From contig JAAZUV010000018.1 in assembly GCA_018623995.1 (NCBI GenBank), positions 1-15,765 on the forward strand: a stretch of DNA of 15,765 nucleotides, written 5' to 3'. Positions 1 through 7,979 of this stretch are shown piece by piece (position 1 is the first letter of the stretch; the number at the start of each line of letters is the position of its first letter). The translations under genes and the position numbers were made by a program. The DNA is from Methanobacteriota archaeon. GTDB lineage: Archaea > Thermoplasmatota > Poseidoniia > Poseidoniales > Poseidoniaceae. A model generated the notes under the pieces. That model searched no databases. It was not told the origin of the DNA and saw nothing but the letters and a program-made list of their open reading frames with translations.

Positions 1-3000
1 ATGCCGAGCTCCCCCTCCAAATCCTGGTCCATTTCGATGAAATCGGCCGGATAGCCGGTGTGTTTGACAACCACTTCAATCAGCGAGGACTCAATTCCGG
101 CATCGCTCACCATTGGTGTGCTTTGATCCTCAACCTGTGGTGCAGGTACTGGCGCCGGTACTTCTTCGACTGATGGTATTGGAGGAGTGCTTACAGGGGC
201 CTCTCCTCCTTTCATTCGAACAATGTAGCCTATCATATGTGAGAGCGTTGGATGTTCAGAGAGCAAGAAGTCCTCATCGACAGGGAGGCTGAACAATTCA
301 CGGATGTCAACCATGATTTCTGCCTGCTTGACGGTATCAATACCCAACTCACCTTCCAAATCTTGGTCAAGTTCGATGAAATCGGCGGGGTATCCAGTGT
401 GTTTGACAACAACATCGATCACTTGTTGCGTCATTGCTTCATCCGAAACTGGAGTTGCTTCGACTGCAGTAGTCTTCGGTGCTTCAACGACGGGTTCAGT
501 TGTAGGTGCTGTTGCCTCAACCACTGGCACAGGGGTAGGGATGGAAATCTCTCCACCTTGCATGCGTTGGATATAGCCAATCATATGGTTCAAGGTTGGA
601 TGTTCTGCGAGAACGAACGTTTCGTCCACTGGCAGATTGAAGTGTTGACGAATATCGACCATGATTTCTGCTTGCTTGACCGTATCAATACCAAGTTCAC
701 CTTCAAGATCTTGATCAAGTTCTACAAAATCAGCGGGATAACCTGTGTGCTTGACGACCACATCGATCACCGTTTGAACCATATCTCCGCTCGCTACTAC
801 GGTCGTAGCCACAGGAGCAGGTGTCGGTTCGGCCTTGACTGGTTCAGGTTCAGGCGTTGAGGCTTGCACTGGCGGTTGTTCAACAGGCGATACCTCGGTT
901 GGAAGGCCTTCAAACGGCGCTGTTATGTCGTAGGCATCACCTTGGATGCCGCCGTGAAGATTGTTGTCACCATCAACATACGCCACGAGTTTGTTGTCAA
1001 GAAGGCGAAGTTGAATGTCGTCGGTTCCTGCAAGGCTTCGACACCATGCCAACAATCGCTTTCCATCAATACGCTCTCCTTGAATTGGCCAAGCCCGAAC
1101 AAATGAGAGGCCGATTTGCGAACCAAATCCTGCAGCAAAACGCAAACCGTACTGGATGTTTGGATAATCACCGCCCTTTGAAAGATGGAGGCTTCCAAGC
1201 TCCTCATCAACGACCTTGTGGTTTGCAATCGGTGGAATTCGCTTGGTCAGCAAACCATAGAACATGCTCGCATCTTCAATTCCAACACCCATTGGGTGGC
1301 CAGTGAATCCTTTGGTGTTAGCAATGACCAACGAATCGGTGCTTTCTCCAAAGGTTTGTCGAAGTGCTTTGACCTCGCTTTGGGCGCTCCCTCCGCGAGC
1401 GGGCGTGTAGGTTTCGTGCGAATAGAAGACCGTGCTTTTGGCAATCGCGTGACGGTCCAATCCCCATTTGTTCTCCATCTCGCCTACAAAGTTGTCAACG
1501 GTTGTTGCAACGTGCTCGACATCGAGTCTGGTTCCATGGTAGGCTGAATTGGCCGTGGTTGCACCAAGCAATTCTGCAATTGGTTGTACACCTCGCTCGT
1601 CAGCAGAACTCTTCCGTTCAACAACGAACGATGCTGCACCCATCCCTAGAACGAGCCCATTTCGTCGCTTGTCGAAAGGAAGCGCTGCTTCTTCTATGAC
1701 ATTGCTGGTTGAGGCTGCACCAGTTGATGCGAATCCACTTCCAATCCATTCCCACAGGTCATCACCAGTTACATCATCGGCAGAGAGAATAACAACACGA
1801 TCCACTCGGTCCGTGGCTAGCCAATCCTCTGCAATTTGGAATGCGCCTGTTGCTGAAGCACAAGCTAGATTGATGGTCGTTGTAGGACCGCGAATCCCCG
1901 TAAATTGGGCAAATTGTGAATGGCTCATGGTCAATGTTTGGAACAAGTAACGGCGGTCGAACTTACCTTCACCATCATCACCGTCGGTCTTTGCATGCTT
2001 CATCGCCATCTGCAATCCTGGGAAACAAGATGCGAACACAATACCTGTTCTGTCACGATGAACACTTGGCACCTGCCAGTTTCGAATCAAGCGAAGTCCA
2101 CCCTTTCCGACCTGTTCTTCAGGCGTCAAAGGAATACCAGCATCTCGAAGAGCCAAGAGTCCCGATGCCATCGCAAGTTGGGTTGTTATGTCCCATGCCA
2201 TGACCATCTTCGGATCGATGCCAAATTCTTCGGCTAGATCAAACGCTCCTTTGACACCAGCAAGTTGAGGGATGTCGTCGAAGCTTGTTGCTTGCTCAAT
2301 GTTGACAGAGCCATCTCGGCCCTTGATGAGTCGCTTGATGTTCTTGTCAAGAAGACGTTGCTTGTATTCATCGGTAACTTCTTCGAGACAGGTTTCACCA
2401 CGAACGAGTCGTTCAAAGACATCCTCATCGAAGACCTTCTCGCATCCTGGAAGTCCAAGGCTAATTCCAGATACAACATATGGATCAGCTCGACGTTGCA
2501 TCATTGGGTCGTGGATTGTTTGCGCTTGAACCACTGCGGGGGAAGCATTTGTTTTCGCAAGATGAACACGAGGCGACCAACCTGAAGGAGGCTGGCTTAC
2601 CCATCGCTCGATGTCCGCTGCAGTTGTCGCTGATTGGACATCGACTTCTGCATCGGTTTGTGCTTCCGAAGCAATGGCTGAGATGATGCTTTGAATGGAC
2701 TGATCTGTTAGACCGAGACCCAAGCGTAAGTTGACCATTCCTTGACAGAACATGGCAGGATAACCGCAATGTTGAGCGATGCGGTCACCAACGTAATCTG
2801 CAACCGTTGGTTCCTTCTGAACTGGGACTGAGACCGTTTGAACAGCGGTTGGAGCGCCAACACCGCCACTTCCTTTGGTTGGCAGTGGGCGGGCTCGAAC
2901 ACGGAGTTCTTCTTGATTGGAGCGCTGAGGTAGACCTGGTGCTTGATGTGCTTCGATTGGCCCAGCACGGAAGGCTTCACTGAAAACAGTGGATGTACCT

Positions 3001-5912
3001 TCAATCGTCTTCGGAGGCCTTCCTGCAAGAGCTAGTGCACCAATGGCTGTGAGGAACGAAGCGATGCCACCTTGTTTGGGATGGTTGGTCATCACGGCAA
3101 GGTGAGGATGATCCTCGAGGATTTGTGTTGCAAACATCGTCAGGGCTCGCTTCGGTCCTACTTCGACAAAGATACGCGCACCTGCCTCGTACATCGTATT
3201 AATTTGAGACGTCCACTCGACGGATGAGGCCATTTGTGGGGCAAGTTTGGAAAGAATGCCTTCCTTTGCATCTGGTCCATCTGTCGGGTAGAAAGTTCCG
3301 TCCACGTTTGCAGTGATCGGAATCTTCGGCCAATTGATTTCAAGAGAAGACAGGAACCTTCGCAACGGTTCGTTTGCAGGAGCAACGATGCTCGAATGGA
3401 AAGCGTGGCTGGTTGCCAAGGGGACGCAATTGAATCCTTCAGCTTCGAAGGCTTTCATGACGTCTTGAACGGCTTGTGTAGCACCTGCAATAACGGTCAT
3501 CTTCGGAGAGTTCTTGTTGGCAGCGATGACGTAACCTTCTGCAGCATCAAGGATACGCTCGACAGCATCGTATGGAGCGGTAACACTGGCCATCAAACCC
3601 TTGTCATCGATCTCGACCGAACCCATCTCAGTTCCACGTGCAGCTGCAGCCCGTAGAGCCCCGTCCATGTTGAGAATACCTGAAGCCATGAGCGCAGCGT
3701 ACTCGCCAAGTGAATGTCCAGCAACCATATCCGGTTCGTGACCGTAAGCGTTGAGGGCATGTTCAATGGCGAGATCTGCCGTGAGCATAGCCGGTTGCGT
3801 GTATTCAGTTTGCTTGAGTTTGTGCTCTGCAGCCTTACGTTCATCATCACTCAGACCACTTCGAAGCACGAATGAGGAGAGTGTTTCACCATCGAGAACT
3901 TCGACCATCGTTGAATCCGAGGCATTCCAAACGTCTTGCACAGGCGTATATCGCTCATGCAAGTCGTGCGTCATACCAACATATTGCGAACCTTGGCCAG
4001 GATACATGTGAGCGACCTTAGCACCATCTGGCATTGCCGGCTGATCGCTGACAAGAACGCCTTGCGCCTGTAAAAAGCCCCACTTTCCTGAATCGGAAAG
4101 GGACGAAATCGCCAAGGCCTTACGCTTCTCAAATTCAGCCCAAGAGGTTGCAACAAGTGCTAATCGGCATGCATCGTTCGAATCGTAGGAAGCACTCGCT
4201 GCTTGAAGTGCCATGGAAAGACGAAGACCTCTTGGATCGTCATCAAAGGTTGGTCCATTGAACGATGTTGATTCAAGAGAGGCAACTAAGGCTTCAATAG
4301 AAGAACCTGAGAGAAGCAGTACGCCTCCTTCAATGGCCTTGAGTTGATCATGCGTCATGGTTGCTGTTGCAGATGCATCAAGGATGGAAGGCGCTGAAAC
4401 AGTTGGTGACTTTGCGTAAGCCTTCCATCGTTGTTGCCAATCTTCGGCCATGCTTCGATGATAATCCGGTTCGTATCCTTCCAAGGCAATGTGGAAGTTT
4501 GTCCCACCAAATCCGAAGGCAGATACTCCAGCTCGACGAGGATGCGATTCAGGCTCAGGCCATTCTAGTGGCGAAGTTGGTACAAAGAATGGAATGTTTG
4601 CCCAGTCAACCGTTGGGTTTGGCGTTTCAAATCCTGCTGAGGGAGGAATGGTCCGATGATGAAGGGCCATGACTGATTTGATGATTCCTGCAATGCCTGC
4701 AGCAGCCTTCAAGTGACCAATTTGCGACTTGATTGAACCAACAGCTACGTTGTCGCCAGATGCAACATCGGTCCATAGCCGAGTCAACGTGGACAGTTCG
4801 GTAGCATCACCCACCTTTGTGGAGGTTCCATGTGCTTCGACCAATTCAACCGAAGATGCTGGATAACCTGCTTGATTGTAAGCACGAGCAATGGCTTGGA
4901 TCTGGCCGCGTTGGCTCGGCGCTGTGATGCCTTTACCACGGCCGTCGCTAGAACCACCAATCCCGCGGATGACTGCATGGATGGTATCGTCATCAGCGAT
5001 AGCATCGCTAAGTCGCTTAAGCACCATGACACCAGCACCTTCACCCATGACGAACCCATTTGCACGAGCATCGAATGGCGTCGAATGTGTTGGCGAGAGT
5101 GCACCGATTGCACTGAACTTCGCATACGTTGCTGGATCCATGGTCCGATCGGTTGCTCCAGCAAGCATGACATCGGCTTGTCGTGTTTGAAGGAGGCGAC
5201 ATGCATCCATGACTGCTGCCATTGAGGACGCACAGGCTGCATCCATGGCATGATTTGGTCCTTGCAGATCCAACAAATTTGCAACACGCCCAGATACAAC
5301 GTTTGCGAGTTCACCCGGCATGGTGTCCTCATCGACCTTCGGAGAGTGCTCGTTCATGGCCTCCATGAAGGCCTCTTTCGATGAGGCCGGCATTCCGTGC
5401 TGTTGGGCAAGTTCTGAGGTGTGATTTGACCAAACACGAATGTTGGACATGTTTCTGTTCTCGCCTCCAAGGGCGTTAGCAAAAACCACACCCGCGCGCT
5501 CGCGAGGAAATTCCTTCTCTCCTTCACCATAACCCGCTTGTTCAATCGCTTTTGCAGAGACCGAAACCGCCCACAATTGGCATGGGTCGATTTGAGGGAT
5601 TGTTCCTGGCGGTTGACGCCATCGGCGCCAGTCGAATTCATAATCCTCAACAAATGCTCCAATCTTTGCATACGTATATCCGTGTGCGATATCGCCTGGT
5701 TTGCCTTCTGTCCAGAAATGGTCGACAGGGCCAGGCCATCGACCTTCTTTGATTTCCTTGATGCTGACGTGAGAGTCGATGATGTTCTGCCAAAATGCCT
5801 CCAAATCGTTGGCATCGGGCATCATCGCAGCAACACCGATGACAGCAATGGGTTCAAACGGACCTTGTTCGAGTCCTTCGCATGGTTTTCCGTCATCTGT
5901 TGTGATGGTCAT
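1..5912 (-). CDS. Multidomain PfaA-like type I fatty-acid/polyketide synthase (KS-AT-pseudoACP-KS-ACPn), 3' partial
   Basis: The frame is open from ATG 5912 to the left edge (1970 residues visible) with no stop, so the C-terminus lies outside. Ketosynthase KS1 spans about residues 20-475, with active-site Cys227 (DAACASS), His361 (EAHGTST) and His400 (QIGHLK). A linker leads to an acyltransferase, about 630-930, with Ser734 in GHSLG and an HAFHS motif (second His, 839) typical of malonyl-CoA selectivity. A degenerate ACP-like segment lies at about 1030-1090. KS2, about 1145-1610, has Cys1351 (NLACASATG), His1499 (YSHETY) and His1539 (GFTGHPMG). Tandem ACPs follow, centred on Thr1744 and Thr1860, with a third cut by the edge. 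The domains are those of iterative PUFA-synthase-like enzymes, which extend an acyl chain on ACP with malonyl units in the cytoplasm. No ketoreductase or dehydratase is visible; these may lie downstream. The ATG follows GAGGTGA by 4 bases. The exact product cannot be told from sequence. Confidence 0.93.
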   Translation of the reverse strand, partial: MTITTDDGKPCEGLEQGPFEPIAVIGVAAMMPDANDLEAFWQNIIDSHVSIKEIKEGRWPGPVDHFWTEGKPGDIAHGYTYAKIGAFVEDYEFDWRRWRQPPGTIPQIDPCQLWAVSVSAKAIEQAGYGEGEKEFPRERAGVVFANALGGENRNMSNIRVWSNHTSELAQQHGMPASSKEAFMEAMNEHSPKVDEDTMPGELANVVSGRVANLLDLQGPNHAMDAACASSMAAVMDACRLLQTRQADVMLAGATDRTMDPATYAKFSAIGALSPTHSTPFDARANGFVMGEGAGVMVLKRLSDAIADDDTIHAVIRGIGGSSDGRGKGITAPSQRGQIQAIARAYNQAGYPASSVELVEAHGTSTKVGDATELSTLTRLWTDVASGDNVAVGSIKSQIGHLKAAAGIAGIIKSVMALHHRTIPPSAGFETPNPTVDWANIPFFVPTSPLEWPEPESHPRRAGVSAFGFGGTNFHIALEGYEPDYHRSMAEDWQQRWKAYAKSPTVSAPSILDASATATMTHDQLKAIEGGVLLLSGSSIEALVASLESTSFNGPTFDDDPRGLRLSMALQAASASYDSNDACRLALVATSWAEFEKRKALAISSLSDSGKWGFLQAQGVLVSDQPAMPDGAKVAHMYPGQGSQYVGMTHDLHERYTPVQDVWNASDSTMVEVLDGETLSSFVLRSGLSDDERKAAEHKLKQTEYTQPAMLTADLAIEHALNAYGHEPDMVAGHSLGEYAALMASGILNMDGALRAAAARGTEMGSVEIDDKGLMASVTAPYDAVERILDAAEGYVIAANKNSPKMTVIAGATQAVQDVMKAFEAEGFNCVPLATSHAFHSSIVAPANEPLRRFLSSLEINWPKIPITANVDGTFYPTDGPDAKEGILSKLAPQMASSVEWTSQINTMYEAGARIFVEVGPKRALTMFATQILEDHPHLAVMTNHPKQGGIASFLTAIGALALAGRPPKTIEGTSTVFSEAFRAGPIEAHQAPGLPQRSNQEELRVRARPLPTKGSGGVGAPTAVQTVSVPVQKEPTVADYVGDRIAQHCGYPAMFCQGMVNLRLGLGLTDQSIQSIISAIASEAQTDAEVDVQSATTAADIERWVSQPPSGWSPRVHLAKTNASPAVVQAQTIHDPMMQRRADPYVVSGISLGLPGCEKVFDEDVFERLVRGETCLEEVTDEYKQRLLDKNIKRLIKGRDGSVNIEQATSFDDIPQLAGVKGAFDLAEEFGIDPKMVMAWDITTQLAMASGLLALRDAGIPLTPEEQVGKGGLRLIRNWQVPSVHRDRTGIVFASCFPGLQMAMKHAKTDGDDGEGKFDRRYLFQTLTMSHSQFAQFTGIRGPTTTINLACASATGAFQIAEDWLATDRVDRVVILSADDVTGDDLWEWIGSGFASTGAASTSNVIEEAALPFDKRRNGLVLGMGAASFVVERKSSADERGVQPIAELLGATTANSAYHGTRLDVEHVATTVDNFVGEMENKWGLDRHAIAKSTVFYSHETYTPARGGSAQSEVKALRQTFGESTDSLVIANTKGFTGHPMGVGIEDASMFYGLLTKRIPPIANHKVVDEELGSLHLSKGGDYPNIQYGLRFAAGFGSQIGLSFVRAWPIQGERIDGKRLLAWCRSLAGTDDIQLRLLDNKLVAYVDGDNNLHGGIQGDAYDITAPFEGLPTEVSPVEQPPVQASTPEPEPVKAEPTPAPVATTVVASGDMVQTVIDVVVKHTGYPADFVELDQDLEGELGIDTVKQAEIMVDIRQHFNLPVDETFVLAEHPTLNHMIGYIQRMQGGEISIPTPVPVVEATAPTTEPVVEAPKTTAVEATPVSDEAMTQQVIDVVVKHTGYPADFIELDQDLEGELGIDTVKQAEIMVDIRELFSLPVDEDFLLSEHPTLSHMIGYIVRMKGGEAPVSTPPIPSVEEVPAPVPAPQVEDQSTPMVSDAGIESSLIEVVVKHTGYPADFIEMDQDLEGELG
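3..782 (-). repeat. Tandem acyl-carrier-protein repeats (two complete, third truncated) inside the synthase
   Basis: Three ACP units sit in tandem: about 561-782, 213-434 and 3-95 (cut by the window edge). Each complete unit is about 74 residues and shares the core HTGYPADF, then QDLEGELGI. The units are separated by linkers rich in Pro, Ala, Glu, Thr and Val. The two complete copies are clearly similar at the DNA level but carry many third-position differences, so they are not a fresh duplication. The spacing of the cores is 116 and about 113 residues. Tandem ACPs are a hallmark of PfaA-type synthases, in which several carriers raise throughput. Both complete copies have GIDTVKQAE, with Thr where Ser normally carries the phosphopantetheine arm. 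More copies may follow to the left. Confidence 0.93.
2643..2825 (-). other. Degenerate ACP-like domain between the AT and second KS
   Basis: Residues about 1030-1090 of the synthase align without gaps to the downstream ACPs. The run from GYPAMF through a conserved Leu to LGL matches GYPADF through Leu to LGI, and the flanking VGDRIAQH matches VIDVVVKH. At the position of the attachment residue this copy has Asp1070 (GLTDQS instead of GIDTVK), so it could not carry phosphopantetheine. I infer a vestigial carrier kept as a structural spacer or docking element. This is read by eye and has no structural support. Confidence 0.6.
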
Positions 5913-5916
5913 GTGT

Positions 5917-5923
5917 TCACCTC
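5917..5923 (-). promoter_or_regulatory. Shine-Dalgarno site of the synthase, overlapping the fabI stop
   Basis: On the minus strand GAGGTGA lies 4 bases before ATG 5912 and begins inside the fabI TGA. It is a near-perfect match to the 16S anti-Shine-Dalgarno. It fixes the synthase start and implies that the two proteins are translated from one message, probably with coupling. Confidence 0.8.
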
Positions 5924-6716
5924 ATACGTCCATGATGCTCTGTGGCACCATGGTGATGGAATAGCCTGCATCGACATGGATGCATTGTCCTGTAACGCCT
6001 GCAGAGAGCGGACTTGCAAGCCACAAGGTTGTTCCTGCTACGTCGTTTTGATTGACGTTCCGTCGCAATGGAGCATTGGCCTCGACGTGATCAAGGATGC
6101 GATCGAAGCCTGGAATTCCTGAAGCTGCAATGGTTCGAATAGGTCCTGAAGAGATGCTGTTGACTCGATGGCCGTGAGGTCCCAAATGGCAAGCAAGTTC
6201 ACGCGTCCAACACTCAAGCGCTGCTTTTGCCATCGACATGATTCCGTACGATGGAACAAATCGAGTCGAAGCTGCGTACGTGAGTGTAATCGTTGACGAG
6301 CCTTCACTAAGATGAGGCATAGCAAATTTCAGACAACGTTGCAAAGAGTTCGCAGAGATGGTCATCGCCGTATTGATGTCTGCATCTTCGACGAACAGAA
6401 TGGGTCGATCGAAGCAACTTCGTGGGGCGAAGCCAATTGCATGGACAAGAACATCGATTGTTCTTCCAGGATGGTCTTTGGAGAACTCATCGAAGAATTC
6501 TCGAGTCGTTTCGTCCTGAGCAACATCGAGTGGATAGAATCCCTTGATTGCAGGAAGTTTGTCCTTGAGTTGGAAAACGCGAGACATGAAGCGCTTTTGA
6601 TAGCCCAAGAACAGGTCTGCACCTGCCTCAGCGAGTTGTTGACAAATGGCCCATGCAATCGAATCTTCGCTTGCAACTCCAAACACGACAGCGGTTTTTC
6701 CTTGTAGACCTAGCAT
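5922..6716 (-). CDS. fabI: Enoyl-[acyl-carrier-protein] reductase, FabI type
   Basis: This 264-residue NAD(P)H-dependent short-chain dehydrogenase would reduce the trans-2-enoyl-ACP double bond, the last step of each fatty-acid elongation cycle. FabI hallmarks are present: the nucleotide-binding GVASEDSIAWAI near residue 13, VHAIGFAPR near 91, the catalytic Tyr147 and Tyr157 ten residues apart with Lys164 seven further (YGIMSMAK), then SSGPIRTIAASGI and LSAGVTGQ near the C-terminus. FabI lacks the shorter Tyr-x3-Lys spacing of ordinary SDRs, and so does this protein. The length is normal for the family. ATG 6716 is preferred over GTG 6722, because GAGGGG lies 5 bases before the ATG and overlaps the GTG. 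The gene ends 9 bases before the synthase start, so its substrate is presumably bound to that enzyme's ACPs. Classical PUFA synthases use the unrelated flavoprotein PfaD instead. Confidence 0.95.
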   Translation of the reverse strand: MLGLQGKTAVVFGVASEDSIAWAICQQLAEAGADLFLGYQKRFMSRVFQLKDKLPAIKGFYPLDVAQDETTREFFDEFSKDHPGRTIDVLVHAIGFAPRSCFDRPILFVEDADINTAMTISANSLQRCLKFAMPHLSEGSSTITLTYAASTRFVPSYGIMSMAKAALECWTRELACHLGPHGHRVNSISSGPIRTIAASGIPGFDRILDHVEANAPLRRNVNQNDVAGTTLWLASPLSAGVTGQCIHVDAGYSITMVPQSIMDV

Positions 6717-6826
6717 CCGCACCCCTCATTTCGCAGGTGTTACCGGGCACACCACGTCTTTGAGTATTCCCCTTCTTTTGAAGGAAAAACAGGGCTTCCA
6801 AGAGGTTTGAAAACCAGCGGACGGCG
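6717..6826 (-). promoter_or_regulatory. 110-base spacer before fabI with two short inverted repeats; probable promoter/terminator region
   Basis: This is the longest gap in the window and separates the acidic-tail membrane protein from the fabI-synthase pair. CCTTC/GAAGG arms (6771-6775 and 6780-6784) flank a 4-base loop, and in RNA the stem can extend with G-U pairs. A second repeat, GGTGT/ACACC (6736-6740 and 6749-6753), lies about 20 bases before the fabI ATG. The first could be a weak terminator and the second an operator, but 5-base arms are also expected by chance. I see no convincing BRE/TATA box. Confidence 0.3.
6722..6727 (-). promoter_or_regulatory. Shine-Dalgarno site of fabI that decides its start
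   Basis: GAGGGG on the minus strand ends 5 bases before ATG 6716. A GTG at 6722 is in frame two codons upstream, but its first base is the last G of this motif, so it would have no usable ribosome binding site. Confidence 0.65.
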
Positions 6827-7921
6827 TCACAAATCGTCAAGCATCGAATCGAAATCATCCGAGAGGAATTCGTCGTCGTCCAAATCCATGTCAAAATCAA
6901 GGTCGATGTCAAATTCGTCATCGTCGTCAATTTCAATCGGTGGCTCGGTTGGAGCATCTGTGGCAACTTTGCCTTTTGAGGAGCGCTTGGAAACACGCCC
7001 AATGATTACGAGGAGGAAGATGAGGAAAAGAACGCCTCCCCCGATGGCACCATACAGAGCGAGATCATCTGTACTCACTTCAGAGAGCCCGGACCCTAGA
7101 CCTCCGGATTCTTGCTGTGCTTCGACGATGAGGTCAAAGTCGACCATGTCCTTCGAGTCATCGAGTGTGCTTGTTGCTTCTATCGTGATGACGTTTCGAA
7201 TCTCTGCATCGGCCTCGCTTGGAGCACGGATGATGAACTCAAGTTGTTCGGAGACGCCTCCCGATTGAACATCTCGTGCAACGATGAAATCTCCACTTTG
7301 CAATGTAAAGCCAAGTTGCTCAAGTTCGTTGGCATTGGTGATTCGAATTTCGATGGTATCGTCTGCATTACCGTCGTTATCAACTTGGAAGGTAATGGAC
7401 AACTCCTCACTTGTTTGCATGGTTCGCGAAGACGTATCAGGAATATCGAGCGTCACGAAACCGTACTCCTTGATGGTGACATCACCCGTGTGGTTTGCAA
7501 CTTGAGAAAGCGGTGTTCCTTCAACGGGTATGGGGCCCCAAGCTGTGACCGTTGCAGTGATGGTGAATTCGTATTCGATTGACGCATCGGTTCGTTCATC
7601 GCAGGAGAACGTTACGGTGAATGTTTCAGATTCACCTGCTTCGATGGTAAAGGAATCCTCTGAAATCATCATGTTCACATAAACGCCATCCCACTCTTCA
7701 GAGATTTGGACATTTTCAGCGAGGACCGACCCATCATTCGTGACTGTGCATTCAAGGATTGAATCCTCATATTCGCCTGGCTTGACTTGGAGTTCTGGGT
7801 CATCTCCACATTCAAGCGAAATGCTTCCCACAACTCCTTGAGCCGCTGATGGCATTGGCAAGAGGCTTGCAAGAAGCAGAAGCCCAAACAAGGTAGCCAA
7901 CGCTCGTTCCTTGCCTGCCAT
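6827..7921 (-). CDS. Exported membrane-anchored protein with Ig-like/CARDB-type ectodomain and poly-acidic cytoplasmic tail
   Basis: I recognise the architecture but not the function of this 364-residue protein. It has an N-terminal signal peptide (KER then a Leu-rich core, likely cleavage near residue 27 after PSAA). Its ectodomain of about 250 residues seems to hold two beta-sandwich units with the features of CARDB or NEW3 domains: spaced Val/Ile/Thr strands, TNDGSVLAENV near 61 and VDNDGNADDTIEI near 180, both typical of that type. One transmembrane helix spans about 289-310, followed by a basic stop-transfer segment (SKRSSKGK). Residues 331-364 are over half Asp/Glu. The expected topology is N-out, C-in. 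ATG 7921 is the only plausible start, since an in-frame TGA lies just upstream; there is no clear Shine-Dalgarno. Adhesion, surface assembly or sensing are possible roles. Confidence 0.85.
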   Translation of the reverse strand: MAGKERALATLFGLLLLASLLPMPSAAQGVVGSISLECGDDPELQVKPGEYEDSILECTVTNDGSVLAENVQISEEWDGVYVNMMISEDSFTIEAGESETFTVTFSCDERTDASIEYEFTITATVTAWGPIPVEGTPLSQVANHTGDVTIKEYGFVTLDIPDTSSRTMQTSEELSITFQVDNDGNADDTIEIRITNANELEQLGFTLQSGDFIVARDVQSGGVSEQLEFIIRAPSEADAEIRNVITIEATSTLDDSKDMVDFDLIVEAQQESGGLGSGLSEVSTDDLALYGAIGGGVLFLIFLLVIIGRVSKRSSKGKVATDAPTEPPIEIDDDDEFDIDLDFDMDLDDDEFLSDDFDSMLDDL

Positions 7922-7979
7922 GTCAATACGAAGTCGAAGAGTTTCATGAATGTGATGGATGAATCTTCAACCACCAAAG
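7922..7979 (-). promoter_or_regulatory. 58-base spacer before the acidic-tail membrane protein gene
   Basis: The gap between the TatD-like gene and the next start has no purine-rich Shine-Dalgarno next to ATG 7921, unlike its neighbours. That fits either a leaderless transcript with its own promoter here or weak translation from the upstream message. No clear TATA element is seen. Confidence 0.25.

Noticed and set aside
3..782. Regularly spaced repeats that could suggest a CRISPR array or DNA satellite
   Set aside because: The units are over 200 bases, in frame, and differ mostly at third codon positions; they encode ACP domains.
252..860. A 202-codon plus-strand open frame opposite the ACP repeats
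   Set aside because: It is the antisense shadow of the synthase; its internal similarity only mirrors the ACP repeats, and the minus strand shows conserved catalytic motifs.
4784..5332. A 182-codon minus-strand frame within KS1
   Set aside because: It is an alternate frame over the KS1 active-site region; the KS motifs are in the other frame.
5538..6122. A 194-codon plus-strand open frame
   Set aside because: It spans the fabI-synthase junction antisense to two well-supported proteins and has no recognisable domain.
6720..6722. GTG 6722 as the fabI start
   Set aside because: It overlaps the likely ribosome binding site, whereas ATG 6716 is correctly spaced from it.
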